64,000 nt of DNA, from assembly GCF_009193135.1 (NCBI RefSeq), contig NZ_VUKC01000001.1, positions 310,001 through 374,000 on the forward strand, read 5' to 3'. This stretch comes from Georgenia satyanarayanai (GTDB taxonomy: Bacteria > Actinomycetota > Actinomycetes > Actinomycetales > Actinomycetaceae). Each line of letters opens with the position of its first letter. Position 1 is the first letter of the stretch. The position numbers were made by a program, and so were the translations under genes. The notes under the pieces are model-generated. The model had not been told where the DNA came from, did no database searches, and worked only from the letters and a program-made list of their open reading frames with translations. Shown here in pieces: positions 48,117 to 57,233 of the stretch.

Positions 48117-48189
48117 GTTGACTCCTCATTGAACGACAGGTGACGCACGACCGGGACGGCGAGCGCCTGCCCGGTGGCAGGACGATGGC

Positions 48190-48205
48190 ATGCAAGCGTT
48201 TGCAT
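48190..48205 (-). promoter_or_regulatory. LacI-type operator of the amino-sugar operon
   Basis: ATGCAAGCGTTTGCAT is a 16-base palindrome with only two mismatched central positions and a central CG, the classic form of LacI/GalR operators. It lies 74 bases upstream of the symporter start. The gene for a LacI-family regulator is the last of the same operon, which suggests self-control. Confidence 0.8.
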
Positions 48206-48253
48206 GGCAAGCGACACCGAGGTGGGGCCGGCGGCAGCACCTACTGTGGGCGC

Positions 48254-48898
48254 ATGGACACCACCCCTCGTCCGGCGGCCGAGCGACGCTCGTCCGCGGT
48301 GCTCTCCTTCCTCGCGGCCGGCGACCTCACGACGTTCGCCTGGCTCGCGGTGGACGCGGCGAGGGCTCCGGGCCTCGGTGCCCGCGAGGCGCTCTCCCGG
48401 ACGGCTGCCGAGCAGATGGGGCACTACGACGCGGTGCTCGCTGAGCTCGCGGGCGTCGGCGGCTCCCGGGAGGACGTCGCACCCCACCTCGTGCTGCTCG
48501 AGGAGGTCGGGACCCGCACGGAGCCGGGGAGCTGGGAGGAGCGGGTGCTGCGCACGGGCCTCATGGGCGCCATGGTGTACGACCTCGGGGAGGTGCTCGC
48601 CCGCCTCCTGCCGGCGGACCTGCAGGAGCGCGCGCTCGCCGGCCGGCGCGCCCCGGACGAGCTCGCCGTCGAGCTCGTGGGGCAGCAGCTGGCCGAGGAC
48701 GAGCCGCTACGGGCGCGGCTGTCGCTGTGGGGCCGGCGGATCGCCGGCGAGGTGCTCGGGGTGCTGCCCCCCGTCATCGCCCTCCTCGTCGCCGCCTCGG
48801 ACGGCGACGAGGAGGCCGCGGCGCTCGCCGCGCCTGCGATGTCGGAGATGTCGGGCAGGCACGCCCGGCGCATGGGGCGGCTCGGCCTGACGGCCTAG
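48254..48898 (+). CDS. Ferritin-like fold protein (MiaE-like)
   Basis: The 214-residue all-helical protein resembles the ferritin-like/tRNA-hydroxylase family. Helical segments with Glu and His at ferritin-like spacing occur (AAEQMGHYDAVLAEL, and MSGRHARRMGRLGL at the end). The same gene flanks DUF3107 in mycobacteria (Rv3210c in my recollection). TACTGT (48242-48247) lies six bases before the ATG, so it is probably leaderless. It converges on DUF3107. Whether it binds iron is unknown. Confidence 0.8.
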   Translation: MDTTPRPAAERRSSAVLSFLAAGDLTTFAWLAVDAARAPGLGAREALSRTAAEQMGHYDAVLAELAGVGGSREDVAPHLVLLEEVGTRTEPGSWEERVLRTGLMGAMVYDLGEVLARLLPADLQERALAGRRAPDELAVELVGQQLAEDEPLRARLSLWGRRIAGEVLGVLPPVIALLVAASDGDEEAAALAAPAMSEMSGRHARRMGRLGLTA

Positions 48899-48917
48899 GT
48901 CGCCGCGCCGGGCGTCC

Positions 48918-49139
48918 TCAGACGCCGAAGCCGACGCGGCGGGGCGTCTCCGAGCCGAAGCGGACGTAGCCGAGCGCGCCACCGGGGACGAACACCTGGG
49001 CGCCGTTCTCGTCGGTGAGCTCGAGCGTGGTCCCCGAGTCCAGCGCCGCCTTGACGGCGCCCCGCAGCTCCTCCGCGGGCAGCGGGGAATCGATCGTGAT
49101 CTCGCGGGCGACGTCACGCACGCCGATGGTGATCTCCAA
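48918..49139 (-). CDS. DUF3107 family small protein
   Basis: The 73-residue protein matches the short actinobacterial DUF3107 family (LEITIGVRDVARE at the start, LRGAVKAALDSGTTLELTDENG in the middle). A TTG start at 49139 was chosen because AAGGAG lies eight bases upstream and it gives the standard length. The function is unknown. It stands between the ferritin-like gene and adnA, as in mycobacteria. Confidence 0.88.
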   Translation of the reverse strand: MEITIGVRDVAREITIDSPLPAEELRGAVKAALDSGTTLELTDENGAQVFVPGGALGYVRFGSETPRRVGFGV

Positions 49140-49279
49140 GGTGTCTGCTCCTTGCTGGGGCGGCCGGGGCCGCGGCTGACGGGCTGTCGACCCATCGTAG
49201 GCGGGCGGGACGCGGCGGGCCGACCGGGTTCGCCGACGGCGTGACCCTGGATGTCGGTGGCCCGTGGTTCCATCGACGC

Positions 49280-52200
49280 GTGACACAGATGGCGGTCCGG
49301 CTCAGCGTCCCGGCGGCGCGCGCCGCCGTGGACCTCGACGCCGACCAGCTGCGCGTGGTGGTGCGGCCGTCCGGTTCCGGGCACCTGCTCGTCGTCGGCG
49401 CACCCGGCAGCGGGAAGACGACGACGGCGGTCGAGACCTTCCTCGCCCGCGCCGGGTCCACCGCCGCGCTCGGCAGCCACCCGCTGAGCAGCCCGGCCCT
49501 CTTCCTCGCCCCCTCGCGCCGTGCCGCGGACCGCGTCCGCGACGCCGTCGGGACCCGTCTGCTCGGTGAGGGGGGCAGCACCCGCGGGCTGGTCCGCTCG
49601 GTCGCCTCCTTCGCCTACGCCGTCGTCCACGCGCGGGCCGCGGCGCTGCGGCAGCCGCCGCCCACCCTCGTTACCGGACCCCAACAGGACGCGACGCTCG
49701 CCGAGCTGCTCGCCGGCCACGCCGAGGGCCTGGGCCGCGACCCGCGCTGGCCCGCCGGCATCGGTCCCGACACCCGCGCCCAGCCCGCGTTCCGCAACCA
49801 GCTCCGCGACCTCGTCACCCGCGCCGTCGAGCTCGGCCTCAGCCCGCAGGAGCTGGCCGACCTCGGCCGCCGCGCAGGCCGGCCGGAGTGGGAGTCGGCC
49901 GCCGTCGTCCTCGCGGAGTACACGGACGTCACGGTGCTGGGGGAGACCCCGGCGGACCGCGGCGCCCGGTACGATGTTGCCGCGGTCGTCGACGTCGCCA
50001 CCCACGCCCTGCGCACCTGGCGTGAGGACCTGCCCGACCTCGCCCCGCCGCGCTGGGGGACCGTCGTCGTCGACGACTACCAGGACGCCACGCTCGCCAC
50101 GGCCCGCCTGCTCCACGCCCTGGCCGACGACGGCGCCGAGCTCGTCCTGCTCGGGGACCCGGACGCCGGCGTCCAGGGGTTCCGTGGCGGGACACCGGCG
50201 CTCGTGGGGCGTGCCGTCACCCGCGAGGCGATCGGTGGCTTCGACGCCGAGCGCGAGGTCCTCGGCACGGTGTGGCGCGGCACGCCCGCGCTGCGCGCGG
50301 TCACCCGCCGGGTGACGAGCGAGATCTCCGTCGTCGGTGGTGCGCGCCACCGCACCGCCCACCACGCCGAGGTGCGCGAGCCGGAGCCGCGGCCGGGGCA
50401 GCCGCCCCGGGGCGTGGAGACCGCCGTCCTGCGCAGTCCCAGCCAGCAGGCCGCGCACGTCGCCCGGCGGCTGCGGGAGGAGCACCTGCACCACGGCACG
50501 CCGTGGTCGCAGATGGTCGTCGTCGTTCGCTCCACGGGGCAGGTCGCCGGCCTGCGCCGCCAGCTGCGCGAGGCCGGGGTCCCGGTCGCCCAGGAGGGTG
50601 CGCGTCAGGCCCTGCGCGACGAGCCCGCCGTGCGTCCCCTCCTCACGGCGCTGCGCGCGGTCACCGGCACCCTGGACGCCGAGGCCGCCGTCGCGCTGCT
50701 GTGCTCCCCGCTCGGGGGGATGGACTCGGTGTCCCTGCGCGGGCTGCGCCGCTCGCTGCGCGGGGCCGTGGCGGCCGAGCTGCCCGAGGGCAGCGCCCCG
50801 GTCGCGGTGCGGGCTGCCACCGACGCGCTCCTTCTCGAGGTCCTCGCCGAGCCGGTGCGCGCCGCGAACCTCCCCGGGCCGCACCGCAGCGGCCCGGTGC
50901 GCGTGAGCCGGCTGCTGGCGGCCGGGCGCGCGGCCCACGAGCGCGGTGGTGGGGCCACCGAGGTGCTGTGGGCGCTGTGGGACGCCGCCGGCCTCGCCGA
51001 GCCGTGGCGCCGGCGTGCCCTGGCCGGGGGCGCCGGCGGGGAGCGAGCCGACGCGGACCTCGACGCGCTCATGGCCCTCTTCCGCGCCGCCGAGCAGTTC
51101 GACGAGCGGCACGCCGGGGCGGGCCCGGCCGGCTTCGTCGCCGAGGTGCTCGCGCAGGACATCGCGGCCGACACCCTCGCCGCCCAGGGGCAGCGCCGCG
51201 AGACCGTCGCGATCCTCACCCCGGCCGGCACCGGGGGTGGGCAGTGGGAGGTCGTCGTCCTCGCCGGTCTCCAGGAGGACGTGTGGCCCGACCTCCGCCT
51301 GCGCGACACCCTGCTCGGGGCGGGGGAGCTCGCCGACATCGCCTCCGGCCGGCGCGAGCCCGGCACCCCCGTGGCCCGCAGCCAGGCGCGCCGCGACGTC
51401 CTCGACGACGAGCTGCGCATGCTCGCCGTCGCCGTCTCGCGCGCCACCCGCCGGCTCGTCGCCACCGCAGTCCTCGACCTCGACGACCGCCCCTCCTCCT
51501 TCCTCGAGCTCCTCGGCGCCGAGTCCGCCGAGGAGGCCGCCGGCCCGGTCCCGCCCGCGCTGGACCTGCGCGGCCTCGTCGCCGAGCTGCGCGCCGCCCT
51601 CGACTCCGAGCTCCTCGCCCACGCGCGCGGCGCGGGCAGGCCCGCCCGGCGCGAGGCGGCGGCCGCGCTGCTCGCCCACCTCGCGGCGCACGAGGTCCCC
51701 GGCGCGGACCCCGAGGAGTGGCACGGGCTGGCGGCGGCGAGCAGCACCGCGCCGCTCGCCGCCGCCGACCAGCAGGTGCGGGTCTCGCCGTCGGCCGTCG
51801 AGACCGCCGACCGCTGCCCCCTGCGGTGGGCGCTGCAGACCGCCGGCGGCCGGCGGGAGGACTCCCTGGACCAGTCCCTCGGCAACCTCGTCCACGACAT
51901 CGCCGCCGAGCACCCCCACGGCACCCTCGAGGAGCTGCGGGCGGCGCTCGACTCCCGCTGGGCCTCCCTCGGCCTGGGGGACGGCTGGGTCGGGCGGCGC
52001 TCCCGGGTGGAGGCCGAGCTCATGGTCGAGCGTCTCGCGCACTACGTGGCGGGCGTCCCCGGCGCGGTCGACGTCGAGACGGACTTCGCGGCCGCCGTCG
52101 GTCGCGCCCTGCTCAAGGGCCGGATCGACCGGGTCGAGCGGCTCGGCCCCGCGGACGGCGAGGGCGAGACCGTCCGTGTCGTCGACCTCAAGACCTCCAA

Positions 52201-52528
52201 GAACCCGGTGAGCGAGGAGGAGGCCCGCACGAACGCCCAGCTCGCCACCTACCAGGTCGCCGTCGAGGCCGGCGGCCTGCCGGGCGCCGCGGAGTCGGCC
52301 GGTGCGCGGCTCGTCTACCTCGGCACCGGCAAGGCGGGTGCCACCGAGCGGCGCCAGGTCCCGCCGCGCGAGGCCGAGGACCCCGCCTGGGCGCACACGC
52401 TCGTCGCCCGGGTCGCCGACACGATGGCCGGCGCGAGCTTCGAGGCGCGCGTCAACACCGGCTGCAGCCACTGCCCGGTGCGGCGCAGCTGCCCGCTGCA
52501 GAGCGAGGGACGACAGGTGACCCAGTGA
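49280..52528 (+). CDS. adnA: AdnA subunit of the AdnAB helicase-nuclease
   Basis: The 1082-residue protein has an N-terminal UvrD-like motor (Walker A GAPGSGKTTT, residues 40-49; motif II VVVDDYQDAT) and a C-terminal RecB-like nuclease (VVDLKTSKNP with the catalytic DxK). Four Cys (TADRCPLRW and GCSHCPVRRSCP) are placed as in the AddB iron-sulfur staple. With AdnB it resects DNA double-strand breaks. The motif II is DDYQD instead of DEYQD. The GTG at 49280 was chosen since a TTCCAT hexamer lies six bases before it; ATG 49289 is an alternative. Its stop overlaps adnB. Confidence 0.9.
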   Translation: MTQMAVRLSVPAARAAVDLDADQLRVVVRPSGSGHLLVVGAPGSGKTTTAVETFLARAGSTAALGSHPLSSPALFLAPSRRAADRVRDAVGTRLLGEGGSTRGLVRSVASFAYAVVHARAAALRQPPPTLVTGPQQDATLAELLAGHAEGLGRDPRWPAGIGPDTRAQPAFRNQLRDLVTRAVELGLSPQELADLGRRAGRPEWESAAVVLAEYTDVTVLGETPADRGARYDVAAVVDVATHALRTWREDLPDLAPPRWGTVVVDDYQDATLATARLLHALADDGAELVLLGDPDAGVQGFRGGTPALVGRAVTREAIGGFDAEREVLGTVWRGTPALRAVTRRVTSEISVVGGARHRTAHHAEVREPEPRPGQPPRGVETAVLRSPSQQAAHVARRLREEHLHHGTPWSQMVVVVRSTGQVAGLRRQLREAGVPVAQEGARQALRDEPAVRPLLTALRAVTGTLDAEAAVALLCSPLGGMDSVSLRGLRRSLRGAVAAELPEGSAPVAVRAATDALLLEVLAEPVRAANLPGPHRSGPVRVSRLLAAGRAAHERGGGATEVLWALWDAAGLAEPWRRRALAGGAGGERADADLDALMALFRAAEQFDERHAGAGPAGFVAEVLAQDIAADTLAAQGQRRETVAILTPAGTGGGQWEVVVLAGLQEDVWPDLRLRDTLLGAGELADIASGRREPGTPVARSQARRDVLDDELRMLAVAVSRATRRLVATAVLDLDDRPSSFLELLGAESAEEAAGPVPPALDLRGLVAELRAALDSELLAHARGAGRPARREAAAALLAHLAAHEVPGADPEEWHGLAAASSTAPLAAADQQVRVSPSAVETADRCPLRWALQTAGGRREDSLDQSLGNLVHDIAAEHPHGTLEELRAALDSRWASLGLGDGWVGRRSRVEAELMVERLAHYVAGVPGAVDVETDFAAAVGRALLKGRIDRVERLGPADGEGETVRVVDLKTSKNPVSEEEARTNAQLATYQVAVEAGGLPGAAESAGARLVYLGTGKAGATERRQVPPREAEDPAWAHTLVARVADTMAGASFEARVNTGCSHCPVRRSCPLQSEGRQVTQ

Positions 52529-55500
52529 CCGAGACCCTCACCCCCGCCCGGCACAGCCCCGCGGACATCGCCCGCGCGCTCGGCCAGCACGTGCCCACCG
52601 AGGAGCAGCAGGCCGTCATCGAGGCCCCGCTCGCGCCGCAGCTCGTCGTCGCCGGCGCCGGCTCGGGCAAGACCGAGACGATGTCGGCCCGCGTCGTCCA
52701 CCTCGTCGCGAACGGGCAGGTGCGCGCCGACGAGGTCCTCGGCCTCACCTTCACCCGCAAGGCGGCCGCCGAGCTCTCCGACCGCGTCCGGCTGCGCCTG
52801 CGTCAGCTCCGGCGCGCCGGCCTGCTCGCCGTCCAGGACGCCCGCATGGACGTCGACCGCCCCACCATCGCCACCTACAACTCCTTCGCCGCGGACATCG
52901 CCAAGGAGCACGCGCTGCGTATCGGCATGGACCCCGACGCCCGGCTCGTCACCGAGGCCGGGGCCTGGCAGCTCGCCGACGGCGTCGTCCAGGGCTGGCA
53001 CGCCGCACTCGACGTCGACGCCTCGCCCGGCTCGGTCACCGAGGCGGTGCTCTCCCTGTCCGGGGCGCTGGCCGAGCACCTCCTGACCACCGACGACGCC
53101 CGCGAGCAGCTCGAGCAGCTCGCCGGCTCGCTCACCGACGCCACGCCGGCCCCGCGCGCGAAGGCCCCCTACGCGCCCACCCTCGCCGTCGTCGGCTCGC
53201 TGCGGGAGCGGCTGGCGCTCCTCGACCTCGTCGACGCCTACGCCCGCGCCAAGCGGGAGCACGGCGTCATGGACTTCGCCGACCAGGTGGCCATGGCCGC
53301 CCGCATCGCCGAGACCGTGCCCGCCGTCGGGCAGGCGCTGCGTGAGCAGTACCCCCTCGTCCTGCTCGACGAGTACCAGGACACCTCGGTGGCCCAGCTC
53401 CGGCTGCTCTCCTCGGTCTTCGGCGGCGGTCACGCGGTTACCGCCGTCGGTGACCCCAATCAGGCGATCTACGGCTGGCGAGGGGCCGCCGCCGCGGCGC
53501 TCGCCGACTTCCCCACCCAGTTCCCGAGCCTGGGCCGCGCGGGGCAGGAGCACACCCCCACCCGTTACCTGCGCACCTCGTGGCGCAACGACGCCCGCAT
53601 CCTCGCCGTCGCCAACCGGGTCTCCGGGCCGCTGCGCCTGCCCGAAGGCTCCGCGCCGGCGCCGGTGGAGGTCCCCGAGCTCGTCGCCCGCCCCGGGGCG
53701 GGGGAGGGTCGGGTCCTCGCCGGCTACGCCGGGTCGACGGCGGAGGAGGTCGCCGGCATCGCCGACTTCTTCGTCGAGCGGTGGGCACCGGAGCAGACGG
53801 CCGCCGTCCTGTGCCGCACCCGCTCGCAGTTCACCGACGTCGTCGAGGCGCTGCGGGCCCGGGGGGTCCCGGTCGAGGTCCTGGGCCTCGGCGGGCTCCT
53901 CGCCGCGCCGGAGGTCGTCGACGTCCGTGCTGCGCTCGAGGCCGCCCACGACGCCTCCCGGGGCGACTCCGCCATGCGCCTCCTCACCGGGGCCGGCCTC
54001 GGGGCCGCCGACCTCCACGTCCTCGGCGCCTGGGCCCGCTCCCTCGCCGCGGCCACCGGCGCCACGGGCGAGGCGAGCGTCGTCGAGGCCGTCGACGAGC
54101 CTCCCGCCGCCGGGTGGCGCGCGCCCTCGGGCGCGACCATGACCGCGGACGGGCTGCGCCGGGTGCGGCGGCTGGGCGACCTCCTGCGTCAGGTCCGCTC
54201 CCTCAGCTACCTGTCCCTGCCCGAGGTCGTCGCCCACACGATCAGGCTCATGGGCCTGGACATCGAGGTCGCCGCGCGAGCGGGCCGCGTCCCCGCGCAC
54301 GCCCGCGGCAACCTCGACGCCTTCGTCGACGTCGCCGCCTCCTTCGCCGCCGACACCGGGGCGGGGCTGGGCACCTTCCTCGGCTGGCTCGACGCCGCCG
54401 AGGAGCGTGAGCGTGGCCTCGAGCCGGTCGACGCCGACCCGGAGCCGGGCGCCGTCCAGGTGCTCACCGTCCATGCCGCCAAGGGCCTGGAGTGGGACGT
54501 CGTCGCCGTGCCGGGCATGGTCGAGTCCCAGTTCCCCAGCTACAAGGGCCGCCCGTCGGCCGACGGTGCGGTCAGCTCGGCCGGTTGGCTCACCGACCGC
54601 ACCGCGCTGCCCTACCCGCTGCGCGGTGACGCGGAGAGCCTGCCCGCCCTGGAGATCCCGCCGGCCCCCACGCACGCCGACGTCCGCGACGCCCTCGCCC
54701 AGCTCCGGCGCGACGGCGGCCGTCACGCCGTCGGAGAGGAGCGGCGCCTCGCGTACGTCGCCGTCACCCGGGCCCGGCACACCCTGCTGCTCACCGGGTC
54801 GTGGTTCCGGACCGGCAAGACGCCGCTGCCGCCCTCGCGCTTCCTCACCGAGCCGCGCGACGCGGGGCTCGTCGAGGAGGCCCCGCTCGGGTGGGCCCCG
54901 GAGCCGGCCGAGGACGCCGTCAACCCCAGCCTGGAACGCCTCGTCGCGGCGACCTGGCCCCTCGACCCGCTCGGTGAGCGTCGTGAGCGCCTCGAGGCGG
55001 CCGCCGTCGCCGTCCGCACCGCCACCGACCTGCCCGAGGAGCCCGCCGGCGACGTCGCCCGGTGGGTGCGGGACGCCGAGCTGCTCCTCCGTGAGCGGGA
55101 GGAGTCGCGCGCCGCCGGGCTGGAGGTGTCGCTCGGCACGCACCTGTCCGCGTCCAAGGTCGTCGGGCTCGCGCAGGACCCGCACGCCTTCGCCCTCGAG
55201 CGGCGCCGGCCCATGCCGAGCGCCCCGAGCGAGCACGCGAGCGTCGGCAACCTCTTCCACGCGTGGGTCGAGGAGTACTACGGGGCGCCGAGCCTCCTCG
55301 ACGTCGAGGGCGCCGACGCGCTGTTCGGTGTCGAGGAGCCCACGGACAGGCCGGCCGGTGCCGCCCCCGACCTCGAGGAGCTCAAGCGTGCCTTCACCAC
55401 CTCGGCGTGGGCCACGCGCTCGCCCGTCGCGGTGGAGGTCGACCTCGAGACGGCGGTGGCCGGCACGGTGGTCCGCTGCCGGATCGACGCCGTCTTCGAC

Positions 55501-55818
55501 GACGAGCACGGCCTGCACGTCGTCGACTGGAAGACCGGCGCACCACCCCGCGACGCCCACACCCTCGCCGCCCGCGAGCTCCAGCTCGCCCTCTACCGCC
55601 TGGCGTGGTCGCGGCACACCGGCCGGCCGCTCGAGGAGATCGGCGCGGCGTTCTACTACGTCGCGGCCGACCGCACCCTGGAGGCGGGACGGCTGACCGA
55701 GACGGAGATCGAGCGCCGCCTCGCGGCCGCGCTCGCCGAGCTCACCGACGCCCCCACCGCCGCTGCCCCTGCTCCACGCCGCGGCCGCATCGACGTCACC
55801 GCGGTGGGCGACGACTGA
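52525..55818 (+). CDS. adnB: AdnB subunit of the AdnAB helicase-nuclease
   Basis: The 1097-residue protein has a UvrD-like motor with Walker A AGAGSGKTE (43-51), motif II LLDEYQDTS, and motif VI VAVTRARHTLLL. The C-terminal PD-(D/E)xK nuclease has RIDAVFDDEHGLHVVDWKTG followed by QLALYRLAW. It is the lead motor and second nuclease of AdnAB. No Fe-S Cys set is seen here, unlike AdnA. The GTG overlaps the adnA stop (GTGA), so the subunits are made together. A strong hairpin follows. Confidence 0.92.
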   Translation: MTETLTPARHSPADIARALGQHVPTEEQQAVIEAPLAPQLVVAGAGSGKTETMSARVVHLVANGQVRADEVLGLTFTRKAAAELSDRVRLRLRQLRRAGLLAVQDARMDVDRPTIATYNSFAADIAKEHALRIGMDPDARLVTEAGAWQLADGVVQGWHAALDVDASPGSVTEAVLSLSGALAEHLLTTDDAREQLEQLAGSLTDATPAPRAKAPYAPTLAVVGSLRERLALLDLVDAYARAKREHGVMDFADQVAMAARIAETVPAVGQALREQYPLVLLDEYQDTSVAQLRLLSSVFGGGHAVTAVGDPNQAIYGWRGAAAAALADFPTQFPSLGRAGQEHTPTRYLRTSWRNDARILAVANRVSGPLRLPEGSAPAPVEVPELVARPGAGEGRVLAGYAGSTAEEVAGIADFFVERWAPEQTAAVLCRTRSQFTDVVEALRARGVPVEVLGLGGLLAAPEVVDVRAALEAAHDASRGDSAMRLLTGAGLGAADLHVLGAWARSLAAATGATGEASVVEAVDEPPAAGWRAPSGATMTADGLRRVRRLGDLLRQVRSLSYLSLPEVVAHTIRLMGLDIEVAARAGRVPAHARGNLDAFVDVAASFAADTGAGLGTFLGWLDAAEERERGLEPVDADPEPGAVQVLTVHAAKGLEWDVVAVPGMVESQFPSYKGRPSADGAVSSAGWLTDRTALPYPLRGDAESLPALEIPPAPTHADVRDALAQLRRDGGRHAVGEERRLAYVAVTRARHTLLLTGSWFRTGKTPLPPSRFLTEPRDAGLVEEAPLGWAPEPAEDAVNPSLERLVAATWPLDPLGERRERLEAAAVAVRTATDLPEEPAGDVARWVRDAELLLREREESRAAGLEVSLGTHLSASKVVGLAQDPHAFALERRRPMPSAPSEHASVGNLFHAWVEEYYGAPSLLDVEGADALFGVEEPTDRPAGAAPDLEELKRAFTTSAWATRSPVAVEVDLETAVAGTVVRCRIDAVFDDEHGLHVVDWKTGAPPRDAHTLAARELQLALYRLAWSRHTGRPLEEIGAAFYYVAADRTLEAGRLTETEIERRLAAALAELTDAPTAAAPAPRRGRIDVTAVGDD

Positions 55819-55827
55819 GTCCGGCCT

Positions 55828-55875
55828 CACCACCGCTGGAGGGGCGCCGGGTCCGGGAGCCCCCCGGCGGTGGTG
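55828..55875 (+). terminator. Hairpin after adnAB
   Basis: CACCACCGC (55828-55836) pairs with GCGGTGGTG (55867-55875), and an inner GGGGC/GCCCC pair extends the stem. It lies ten bases past the adnB stop and just before the -10 box of the next gene. Confidence 0.65.
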
Positions 55876-55887
55876 CACCATTGTCCG

Positions 55888-57102
55888 GTGACCAACCTCG
55901 CCCCGCGTGCCCCCCGGCCCAGTGCGAAGTTCATCCTCCTCGTCGGCGTCATGGCCGCGCTGCCCGCGGTCACCACCGACATGTACCTGCCGTCGCTGCC
56001 CGTGGTGGCGACCGAGCTCGACACGACGCCCGCGCTCGTCCAGGGCACCATCACCGGAGTCCTCATCGGTGGTGCCGTCGGCCAGCTCCTCGCCGGCCCG
56101 CTGTCCGACCGCTACGGCCGGCGCCGGCCCGTGATGATCGGCGTCCTGCTCCACGTCATCGCCTCGGTGCTGTGCATCTTCGCGCCGGGCATCGTTCCCC
56201 TGCTCGTCCTGCGCGTCATCCAGGGCGTCGGGAACGCCGCCGCGATGACGACGGCGATGGCCGTCATCCGCGACCGCTACAGCGGGGCCACGGCCTCGGC
56301 GATCCTCTCCCGGCTCATGCTCGTCATCGGCGTCGCGCCCCTGCTCGCCCCGACGGCGGGCAGCCTGGTCGCCGACATCGCCGGGTGGCGCGCGGTCTTC
56401 GGCGTGCTCGCCGCGCTCGGCGTGGCGCTCATGGTCTTCATGTGGCGTTTCCTGCCCGAGACGCTGCCCCCCGAGCGGCGTCTCAGCGAGGGGCTGGGCG
56501 GCGCGCTGCGCAGCTACCGGGTGCTGCTGCGCGACCGGGAGTTCGTCGCGCTCGCGATCCTGCCGGGTCTCGGCCTGGGCGCGCTCATGAGCTACGTCGC
56601 CGGCTCGCCCTTCGTCTTCCAGGTGGAGTACGGGCTCGGGGAGACGCAGTTCGCGCTCCTCTTCGCGGTCAACGGCATCGGCCTCGTCCTCGGCGCGCAG
56701 GTCAACGCCGCCATCGTCCAGCGCTTCGAGCCGCTCCACATCATGCGGGTCGCCGTGCCGGTCGCCATGGTGCTCGCCGTCGCGCTCTACGTCATCGCCT
56801 CGCGGGACATCGGGGGCCTCGTGGGGATCGTCGTCCCGCTGTGGCTGCTCCTCAGCGTCAACTCCGTCGTGCCGCCCAACGCGAGCGCGCTCGCGCTCAG
56901 CCGCCACGGCGAGCGTGCGGGCTCCGCCGCCGCACTCATCGGGGCGGCCCAGGCCGGGATCGCGGGCGTCGTGAGCCCGCTCGTCGGTGTCCTCGGCGAG
57001 GACGCCGTCGCCATGGCGACGGTGATCATCGCGGTCATGGTCCTGGCCCTCCTCGTGCTGGCCCTCGGCACCCCCGCCTACCGACGGAAGGAACGGCGAT
57101 GA
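55888..57102 (+). CDS. MFS exporter, Bcr/CflA type
   Basis: The 404-residue protein has twelve membrane helices. TTDMYLPSLPVV and GPLSDRYGRRRPVMIG (motif A) mark the Bcr/CflA drug-exporter subfamily of the 12-helix major facilitators. Its substrate cannot be told; Bcr members export bicyclomycin, sulfonamides or dipeptides. The GTG at 55888 was preferred over an upstream GTG since CACCAT (55876-55881) lies six bases before it. Its stop overlaps the small membrane protein start (ATGA). Confidence 0.9.
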   Translation: MTNLAPRAPRPSAKFILLVGVMAALPAVTTDMYLPSLPVVATELDTTPALVQGTITGVLIGGAVGQLLAGPLSDRYGRRRPVMIGVLLHVIASVLCIFAPGIVPLLVLRVIQGVGNAAAMTTAMAVIRDRYSGATASAILSRLMLVIGVAPLLAPTAGSLVADIAGWRAVFGVLAALGVALMVFMWRFLPETLPPERRLSEGLGGALRSYRVLLRDREFVALAILPGLGLGALMSYVAGSPFVFQVEYGLGETQFALLFAVNGIGLVLGAQVNAAIVQRFEPLHIMRVAVPVAMVLAVALYVIASRDIGGLVGIVVPLWLLLSVNSVVPPNASALALSRHGERAGSAAALIGAAQAGIAGVVSPLVGVLGEDAVAMATVIIAVMVLALLVLALGTPAYRRKERR

Positions 57103-57233
57103 GTGACCTGCCCCCGGAGCTGCGTGACGACGGCGAGCGGCACCGACCCGTGCAGCCGCTGTGGTGGCGCGTGACGAGCGCCGTCATCGCGGTCGTGCTC
57201 ATCGCCATGGTCGTCATCGCCTACACCTTCTGA
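57099..57233 (+). CDS. 44-residue single-helix membrane protein
   Basis: The protein has a polar N-terminus (MSDLPPELRDDGERHRP) and one C-terminal membrane helix (VTSAVIAVVLIAMVVIAYTF). It starts within the MFS stop (ATGA) after a GGAAGGAACGGCG context, so it is translated with the exporter and could be a small partner. The last 13 bases overlap the 3' end of the LysR gene on the other strand. Confidence 0.65.
   Translation: MSDLPPELRDDGERHRPVQPLWWRVTSAVIAVVLIAMVVIAYTF

Noticed and set aside
52315-56907. Open minus-strand frame of 1530 codons opposite adnB and the MFS gene
   Set aside because: Same reason; no recognisable motif and no ribosome binding site.
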